Source: Leptasterias polaris (Eukaryota; Echinodermata; Asteroidea; Forcipulatida; Asteriidae). From it: a stretch of DNA of 64,000 nucleotides. Each line of letters opens with the position of its first letter. Position 1 is the first letter of the stretch. The notes under the pieces are model-generated. The model made no database searches. It saw only the letters and a program-made list of their open reading frames with translations, and had not been told where the DNA came from. Below, piece after piece: positions 56,936 to 64,000 of the stretch. Position numbers and translations under genes: made by a program. The stretch covers positions 2,976,001 to 3,040,000 of the forward strand of contig JAZGTN010000087.1 in the NCBI GenBank assembly GCA_037783415.1, written 5' to 3'.

Positions 56936-57234
56936 CAATTGATGTTAAGATATCCAGTGTGCGTTTCATTCGCCACTTGGTACATTTTTATGAGAAAGTT
57001 TTTAAATGTCTAAATTTAATGCAGTCTGTTTCCAGCTTATCAAATCTTAGCCATTTTATAAAATTCTAAGTGGTGTTTTAAAATAAAAAGAAACACCAGG
57101 ATGTCTGTGAAAAAGTTGTGTTGTTTTGTGGGTTGAATTTCTATTGAATGTATGCTCTACCCCACACCAAAATCAGGCAGTTCTCCCAAAGCATTATTAA
57201 CCAGGAGCAAGTTCGATCTAGGACCTTAAAATAG

Positions 57235-58675
57235 TTGATCTTAAAATTAATCATGAGTCAACTTGAACAGCGCATGTTGGCGTCGGCCCCTTGCCGTCCA
57301 TGGGTCTGGTGGCGCTATATCGACGACATCTTTTTCATCTGGACTAGTGATGAAGAAAGCCTCATAGCATTCATTAACCACATTAATTCCTTCCACAGGA
57401 CCATCAAATTCACGAATGAATACTCGACCAAGGACACCCACTTTCTGGATGTCAAGGTCATAAAGACGGATGATGGATTAACCACAGATCTCTTTGTTAA
57501 GCCCACAGATAAACATCAATACCTCCACTCAACCAGCTGTCACCCCAGACACTGCAAAACCAACATAGCCTACTAAGGTTGAACAAAAATAAATTCACTA
57601 GAGATGGATTTGAACCTGCAACCTCCAGATAAATGTGCCAGCGCTCTACCAACTGAGCTACCTTGTTGGCGGTCTCCCTATTTTGTCAATATCTGACTGG
57701 CACCCCAGAACAAAGAGGTCACAGGTTCATGTCCGGCTCTTGCCAATTTGTTTTTGTTCAACCCAAAATTATTTCTATAGGTTGTAACAGGATGTTTGCA
57801 CATAATTCCCTAGTAGGGAGTGCCATTAAACAGTCAGGCCCTCAGACTCCGTCGAATCTGTTCTAATGATTCTGATTTTTTCCACCACTCACAGGAACTT
57901 ATGAAACACCTTGTTTCCAGGGGTCATAGCTCCCTAGCAGTCCATCGAGCGATCCAGAAAGTCAAGGCTCGTTCTTGGGAGTCTGTACTCTCCAAAGGAC
58001 CCAGGCAACAACGGAGTTCCAAAGGGAAAGTTCCTTTTGTTGTTACTTTCCACCCCTCACTTCCTCCCATTCGTAAAATAACCAGTTCTAACCATCATAT
58101 TCTTCACACATCAGATCGGCTTCAACGTGCTGTACAGGAAGAACCCATAGTTGCCTACCGACGCCCACCCAGTCTCGGGGATCTCATCGTCCGGGCAGAA
58201 GTTCCCCCCATTAATGATGATGTTAATCCCCCTTTGCCACAGGGTACTTTTAGGTGTTCCAACACATCCAAATGCATCGTTTGTAGACAACACATCAGGG
58301 AATCCGACTCCTTTACCAGCCATACTGGTGGTACCACCCACAAGACAAGGGGTCATGTCACCTGCACCACCACTAATCTAATCTATCTAATATCTTGCAG
58401 AGCCTGTGGTGTTCAATATATAGGTGAAACAAGAACTACACTCAAGAGGCGTTTCTATGGCCACAGATCCACAGTCAACACCCAAAAGCTGGATACACCT
58501 GTAGGACACCACTTCAACCTTCCTAAACCACTCCATTTCTGACATGAATTTACAGGGCATTGAGGCACTAGGTAACTGCAGAGAGACTGTCCGTCTGAGT
58601 AGGGAAAAACTTTGGATAAGGCGCATAAAGACCACTCAGCCCCATGGTTTGAATATCCAAGAAGGAAATGACTAA
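57235..58675 (+). mobile_element. Penelope-like retroelement, 5'-truncated, split by a SINE, frameshifted
   Basis: 57247-57575 encodes the RT palm end (SQLEQRMLASAPCRPW, active site YIDD in WWRYIDDIFFIW, FLDVKV, HCKTNIAY). A SINE then interrupts; coding resumes near 57833 (QALRLRRICSNDSDF). It proceeds to a GIY-YIG endonuclease: NLIYLISCRACGVQYIGETR, TLKRRFYGHRSTV. The frame at 58542 ends early; after a one-base shift it continues SDMNLQGIEALGNCRETVRL to a stop at 58675. RT plus C-terminal GIY-YIG is diagnostic of Penelope-like elements. The RT N-terminal portion is absent, so this is a dead copy. It lies outside the host genes found here. Confidence 0.85.
57573..57831. repeat. Family A SINE composite, copy 2, inserted in the Penelope RT frame
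   Basis: Interrupts the Penelope coding sequence between KTNIAY and QALRLRR. It is nearly identical to the copy about 900 bp upstream. The insertion must post-date the arrival of the Penelope copy. Confidence 0.78.
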
Positions 58676-58834
58676 TAACCTTTTGTTTTTGCCTTCTCCT
58701 TTTCCCACACAGTTATCCACTTTATTAGTCTGCCCTTCATTGTATTAACTAATTATTTACCTCTCTTCTAACCTTCCATTTTGTCCTTTGTGTTCCCAAC
58801 TTCTTGTGGTCAAGCTATCCCCTTCCCTTCATAA

Positions 58835-58847
58835 CCCCCCCCCCCCC
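58835..58847. repeat. C13 tract in the Penelope 3' region
   Basis: Homopolymer of 13 C within a T/C-rich stretch (58676-58980) following the Penelope frame. Confidence 0.85.
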
Positions 58848-58988
58848 TTTGTCTTCATAATCCCTGCTTACCCCTGCCTTCTCTGAATGCTTTCTGCTTC
58901 TCCTCTCCACTCTCTCTATTCATGTATTTCCACTTGACTACTCTTGTAACTCTTGTCTGCTTGTATGTGTGTTGTGTGTTGTCATTTA

Positions 58989-59030
58989 GCCTTCGAGAAA
59001 GACTCTGCTAGGGTCGAAACGTCAGGCCAC
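58989..59030 (+). ncRNA. Penelope-associated GTCGAAACGTC motif (hammerhead-like, divergent core)
   Basis: CCTTCGAGAAAGACTCTGCT followed by AGGGTCGAAACGTCAGGC lies 3' of the Penelope frame. Penelope-like elements are known to carry hammerhead ribozyme motifs, in which GAAAC follows stem II. Here GAC...GTC could form stem II with GAAAC after it, but the required CUGANGA core is not present, so this copy is probably inactive or only superficially similar. Confidence 0.35.
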
Positions 59031-59239
59031 TAACTTATTTTTTGCATTTATACCACAGGTCCTTTTGGTTGGTAAGCAGTTTGCAACAGCTAATTCTATT
59101 TTCTTAAAATTAATCAGTTCAATAAGTAAGTTTGACTGGGATTCTATGAAGCAATTTTCCTTAATGAAGAGTTTTAGTTTATTTTTTTTACAAAAGAAAG
59201 TAAATGTTTTCAATTGCTCTGTGAAAAAAAAAAATATCA

Positions 59240-59330
59240 CTAGGTGGGGTCCGAACCCACCACCATTCTATTCCAGTGTCTGTTTGGTTTGCTTACCACT
59301 AGACCACCGAGCAAGTCCAGTACATGGATG
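59240..59330 (-). repeat. tRNA-like SINE fragment (family C)
   Basis: The minus strand reads GGACTTGCTCGGTGGTCTAG, TGGTAAGCAAACC, then GGTGGGTTCGGACCCCACCT. A-box and B-box spacing is tRNA-like. Similar to 7272-7370. Confidence 0.6.
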
Positions 59331-59647
59331 TGGTTCAAATGCTGTTTTGGAGCATCGGGTACCGCAACGATTTAATAGATGTATGCAAAATTCAACATCT
59401 ATTTTAAAAAAAAGGTGTTCAAGACTTGAAACCAGTCGTGGAAAGAATATCGGCCTATCATCGTTCAAGTTGGTCACCGCGAGATTTTGCGAGAGCCAGT
59501 TGCATGCCCCTGTAGTCTGGGGAAGACACACGTGGTTGGAACCAGCCAAAGATAATATAAGGTACCCGATTATCGCTTGATAACAGAGACAACCTGTAGG
59601 AGTCAGGGTGCTCGACGGCTGTTGATTCCGTGACGCGAGTATTCAAA

Positions 59648-59737
59648 ATGGCGTCCAGTTGTGCTGGATTACTGTCAAATGGCACCGTTGGTGATGCGCA
59701 TTTTATATGATTTAATATCTCCATGGAGCTTTAGAGG
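59648..59737 (+). other. Possible first exon or promoter of an unidentified gene
   Basis: CAAAATGGCGTCC resembles a YY1-type start-site element (AANATGGCG), and a GTAAGC donor follows at 59738. The ATG at 59649 opens only 20 codons (MASSCAGLLSNGTVGDAHFI). No partner exon was recognised in the rest of the window. Speculative. Confidence 0.2.
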
Positions 59738-59759
59738 TAAGCGTTATTGTGTAGTTTAT

Positions 59760-61860
59760 ACGAGCTTAAAGTGTAGCACACGAATAGCTCTCGTGGAACC
59801 CGTGTAGAAGCCGAATTAGTCGTAAAACAGTTAATTTGTGGCACTACGTGCACTTACAAAACGGCACTTTAAAATGCATTGGCCGGAAACAGCTGAAGTA
59901 TAACGTTTGGGCCTATTGTATTGTACCGGCATAATGTTGACTTGCTGTCACAACAAACAATCTGCTTTTCTTTAGAAGAGCATTTTGGGTTAAACAATCT
60001 TTTATCACTCGTAGTTATCCGAAAACTATGATGATTGCTACCTCCATACATGGATGGGGATGGTTGTGTTTGAGATCAATCTGTAGGGGACCTACCGCAT
60101 ATTTCTAAAATGGAAAAAGCGGGAGGAATTACATGTAGGCCCAGCTGTTGTTAACTGAACTCTAGCTTTTGTTTAAGTCAGAACTTTGTGTCCGATCTGC
60201 ACTCCACCAACAATCAAGCACACTTGGCTTTACGTCCTCACTTATGGATCCTGCTGAGTAATCAACGTAAACGTAATTGCAAACATTGATGACGGCCTCA
60301 TTTCCAAAATGTGTTAGTCTGGCACCTACATCCTGAAATTACCAAATTGTTTGTCTTTTTTAAAATGCTGTAATGTTTTAATGATGGGGTCGGGTGCATA
60401 TGGGTATCAATTTGAAAGCATATTTACCTGTATTTTTACTTGCATCTCATTGAGGTAGGAAAAAAACTGAATAAAGAGAACGAGATTCTGTGTCATTTTA
60501 TTTTTGTTTGATATTCAATTCTGTGTGTTTTTCAAATCTATTCAAAATATTTTTAGGGGCCTTTGTCAGATAAAAAAAAAAAACAACAACAAAAAACAAA
60601 CCCAAAACCAGCAATACACTTTTTAAAATATCAAAGTTCTTCACTTATTGTTGTATTCATTGTTTTTGTGTTAATTTACTTAATGGTTCTTCATGACTTT
60701 TGTCCATTTGTTGTAGACCTACTGTTGGTTTATTGATCTAAAAGAAATTATCAATGTTTTTGAATTTTTACCGCACCTCTTTTCTTTGAAAATGTAGTGG
60801 GTTGTTCTTCTCCAAAAGACACTGAAATTATAAATTAGCAAATAATGAAATTAAATAGTACCAACAATTTAAACAAAATATACGTTTGAAATAGTATATC
60901 ATTCCACCCCAAAAATAAAAGAATCAAAAATCTGAATTTCTTTTAGAAATAAATCCTCTCACGATAACGTCTGAATCCGTGTTCTGAATGTATTGCCACA
61001 AACGAAATCGCGGCCGTGAAGATGCAATTTTAACACCCCGAGTTAAAAACAAACTAATGCATTTTTTTTCTTTTCTAGGTACTCTACGTACAAAAATACA
61101 AATGATTTTTTACTTAGGCCTATGCTTTCATAATCATATCAGTTTTCCCGAAAGTCAATTAAACGCCCGTACATGTACACTAACTTAGTTTGAACATCCT
61201 ATCCGTGCCCGAACTTTCCAATGCATTGTTCCAAACCAAGACCCCAACGAAATCACTCAACCGAACACCGCAAAATTCTCACCGGTAATTTTTGGCTGCT
61301 GGCTCTTGCACTGTGTACGGCAAAGCTAATGTTCCTTCTATAATCCAGCTCTAGACCTATTCATTCATTCCACAACGAGTACCACCGAATCAGACACTCA
61401 AAAATATCCAACAAAAACACTTGTGAAATTACGGCACTGCCCATCGCTACAATCCACGTTCAAATGTCATACACTTATGGCCAACCCGGCTCACCACCCC
61501 CTGACCATCTCCAAATCCGAATACATCCCGCTAGCCACCGAAAACACTCTGGTGGAATCAACGCTGTAACTTCCCGCCAAGTCAAAAATAGGACTGATCA
61601 ATAGCATGCCATTTCCTAGTGAACTATCCTACAGCGTGTGCCTTCAACTCAATTATTTTTTAAGTCCGAACTTTATATGCGTCTCCTGTTCCCGAGTAAA
61701 CTAATGGTCTATACCTAAAGCGTATACCTTCCACTCAAATCATGTGTAAATCCGCACCAGTGTCCCCCATGTATCCTGAACTGATGGTCTCTACATAAAA
61801 CTTGATCCGTCCACTCAAAAATTATTTACTAAGAATAAAGCACTTGTTTCCCCATACCAT
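59760..61860. other. Intergenic, no gene recognised
   Basis: A/T-rich until about 61000. From about 61200 the composition becomes C-rich on the plus strand (many CAC, CCG and ACC triplets) with no open coding frame, and this continues into the repeat arrays at the right edge. Confidence 0.45.
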
Positions 61861-62010
61861 AGTATCCTGTGTAAAGTATTTCACTCGCAACTAAGTATAA
61901 AACAAGGATTTCCCTATGCCATAGTATCCTGCGTGCCCCGTCGCAAATTATTTACCAAGTATAAAGCACTGAAATCCCATGCCATAGTATCTAATGTAAA
62001 GTATGAATAA
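61845..62010. repeat. Short tandem module with CCATAGTATCCTG
   Basis: Three units containing GCCATAGTATC(C/T), AAGTATAAA(G/A)CA and (C/A)TTCCCTATGCCATAG-type sequence lie at about 61850, 61915 and 61975. The companion phrase TCGCAAATTATTTACCAAGT occurs here (61943) and at 63187 and 63981, so it belongs to a larger repeating structure with the next array. Confidence 0.7.
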
Positions 62011-62044
62011 AAGGTTCATCAAGTCCAAAATACATATGTTCCTG

Positions 62045-62225
62045 GGGGGGACCCAAGTGGGTGTCGTGGAAGGGAAGCGGTCTCCGAAGACAGAGGTCCC
62101 CGGTTCGAGCCCCAGTGGTGACATGGTTAGAGGCCGCATGGTTAGAGGCCGCAAGAGAGCCACTCACCGCGCAGTGAGACGCGCCGCCCATTCGAGGATG
62201 GGAAGGAAACTTAAAACTTAAAACG
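62045..62225 (+). repeat. tRNA-like element with direct repeats
   Basis: GTGTCGTGGAAGGGAAGCGG and CCCCGGTTCGAGCCCCAGTG (B box GGTTCGAGCCC) suggest a tRNA-derived head. GTTAGAGGCCGCA(T/A)G is directly repeated at about 62127 and 62142. No functional tRNA fold was confirmed. Confidence 0.5.
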
Positions 62226-62279
62226 AACCTCTGCACTCTTTTTCAATAATTTTTTATTTAAATAAAAAAAGGTTCTTTA

Positions 62280-64000
62280 AAACGCCTCGAATTTATATGT
62301 AACGGGATTCGATCCCGGGACCTTTCGGTCCAGAGTCTGGAGCCCTTCCACTGGGCCACTGCTCCTCTTACTTAAAATGTGTTTGAGTTTAATTTTAAAC
62401 CTTAGAATGAACAACTTTAAATCAATTATGTACAAAAAGAACACCCGGTGTTCGAACCCAGTACCTTTAGGTTCAGAGTCCGGAGCCCTTCCACTGGGCC
62501 ACTGCTCATCTTACTTAATTTGCGTTCGAGTTTAATTTTAAACCTTGGAATGAACAACTTTAAATCAATTATGTACAAAAAGAACACCCGTGGTTCGAAC
62601 CCAGTACCTTTGGGTTCAGAGTCCGGAGCCCTTCCACTGGGCCACTGGTCCTCTTACTTAAATGTATGATCGAGTTTAATTTTAAACCTTGGAATGAACA
62701 ACTTTAAATCAATTATGTACAAAAAGAACACCCGGTGTTCGAACCCAGTACCTTTGGGTTCACAGTCCGGAGCCCTTCCACTGGGCCACTGGTCCTCTTA
62801 CTTAAATGTATGATCGAGTTTAATTTTAAACCTTGGAATGAACAACTTTAAATCAATTATGTACAAAAAGAACACCCGGGGTTCGAACCCAGTACCTTTG
62901 GTTTAAGAGTCCGGAGCCCTTCCACTGGGCCACTGGGCCACTGGTCCTCTTACTTAATTTGCGTTCGAGTTTAATTTTAAACCTTGGAATGAACAACTTT
63001 AAATCAATTATGTACAAAAAGAACAGCCGTGGTTCGAACCCAGTACCTTTGGGTTCAGAGTCCGGAGCCCTTCCACTGGGCCACTGCTCATCTTACTTAA
63101 TTTGCGTTCGAGTTTAATTTATAACCGAAGAACATCAAATCAACAGCGGCTAAAAAGTAAACTACATAGCGTAGTTGCGCTCCTCATCTCGCAAATTATT
63201 TACCAAGTATAAAGCAAGGATTTCTATATGCCATAGTAAACCCAATGGTTTTACCTCGTACAAAAAAGAACACCCTGGAATTGAACTCGGGACCTTAGCG
63301 TTCAGAGTTCGGAGCCTTTCCACTGGGCCACTGCTCCTCTTATAAATTAAACTGCATTCGAGTTTAGTTTAATGTCAAATCAACAACGGCCAAGCAGAAA
63401 ACGTAAGTATGAACAACTTTAAATCAACAACGTGTAAAAAGAACACCCGAGTTTCGAACCCCGTACCTTTGGGTTCAGAGTACGAAGCCCTTCCGCTGAG
63501 TCACTGCTCCTCTTAATCAAGATGGCGTTCAAGTGTGATTTAACCCCAGAACATCAACTCAACAACGGCTAAAAGGTAAACTGGTGTATAGCGTGTGCAA
63601 ATTATTTGCGTGTAAGGCAATGATACCATAGCGCCCTGAAACTCCATTGGTTTTACCACGTACAAAATGAACACCCGGGGTTCGAACCCAGTACCTTTGG
63701 GTTCAGAGTCCGGAGCCCTTCCACTGGGCCAGTGCTCCTATTACTTAATTTGCGTTCGAGTTCAATTTTAAACCTTGGAATAAACAACTTTAAATCAATT
63801 ATGTACAAAAAGAACACCTAGGTATCGAACCCGGTACCGTTTGGTTCAGAGTCCGGAGCCCTTCCACTGGGCCACTGTGGTCCTCTTACTTAAATGTACG
63901 ATCGAGTTTAATTTAGAACCCGAACATCAAATCAACAGCGGCTAAAAAGTAAACTACATAGCGTAGTTGCGCTCATCATCTCGCAAATTATTTACCAAGT
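62280..64000 (-). repeat. Tandem array (~143-bp period) of tRNA-like, Pol III-type modules, open at the right edge
   Basis: About ten copies of a unit whose minus strand reads CAGTGGCCCAGTGGAAGGGC (A-box-like), TCCGGACTCTGAACCCAAAG, GTACTGGGTTCGAACACCG (B-box GGTTCGAAC), then TTCTTTTTGTAC with a T5 run, a Pol III terminator. The ACTCTGAA loop resembles tRNA-Gln (anticodon CUG), but the 3' side of the anticodon stem is altered. The landmark GAGCCCTTCCACTGGGCCAC recurs at about 62340, 62483, 62626, 62770, 62913, 63067, 63312, 63487, 63715 and 63859. Spacing is mostly 143-144 bp, with longer units of 150-250 bp that include the TCGCAAATTATTTACC module. Confidence 0.85.

Noticed and set aside
1..64000. 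CRISPR arrays, bacterial operons or riboswitches
   Set aside because: All coding evidence is spliced and eukaryotic; tandem repeats found lack spacer-repeat structure.

Overview
This is a eukaryotic, metazoan nuclear window. Its genes have many small exons with GT-AG introns, about 40 kb of it is intron, and it is dense in SINEs, MITEs, a CR1-like LINE and a Penelope-like element. The gene content (metazoan RFC3, SLC10A7, MOV10-type helicase, a single-exon rhodopsin-class GPCR, a RAG1-N-terminus-like transposase) suits an invertebrate deuterostome. I favour an echinoderm, but this is inference and the species is not proven by the sequence.

Layout. 1-166: first coding exon of RFC3 (minus), head-to-head with 517-13851, a complete 16-exon gene for an AtuA/DUF1446-family protein with a likely mitochondrial leader. 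The start codons are about 340 bp apart, so the promoter is probably shared. The introns of this gene hold a telomere-like minisatellite, foldback MITEs and tRNA-derived SINEs. 14-19 kb: foldback elements and a frameshifted Reeler-domain pseudogene. 19.17-23.02 kb: a decayed multi-exon gene joining a RAG1-like N-terminus (zinc-binding and RING region) to a separate transposase (GGDKGGG, FGDYEFLC motifs), the architecture described as N-RAG-TP in Aplysia. It carries a hAT-type insertion with an 8-bp target duplication and a 4-bp tandem duplication that breaks the frame.

23.59-48.67 kb: exons of SLC10A7 (plus). The exons present join in phase, but the parts encoding the N-terminal ~105 residues and a central ~97 residues were not found. 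Where the central exons should lie there is instead an intact minus-strand GPCR (39895-40926) and a ~262-bp higher-order tandem repeat; the GPCR N-terminus is itself encoded by the repeat monomer. A LINE with an intact 987-residue ORF (42820-45783) sits in the last intron.

48.7-59.1 kb: SINE composites, a hAT-like terminus, three 3' exons of a MOV10-like helicase with one frameshift (53660-55267), and a truncated Penelope-like element with RT and GIY-YIG parts split by a SINE. 59-62 kb is mostly featureless apart from a possible first exon. 62.28-64 kb is a tandem array with a ~143-bp period, each unit carrying a tRNA-like, Pol III promoter-like module; it runs off the right edge.

The most notable items are the RAG1N-transposase locus, the repeat-derived GPCR N-terminus with the missing SLC10A7 exons, and the tRNA-like tandem array. 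All calls were made by eye from translation and splice signals; no searches were run.
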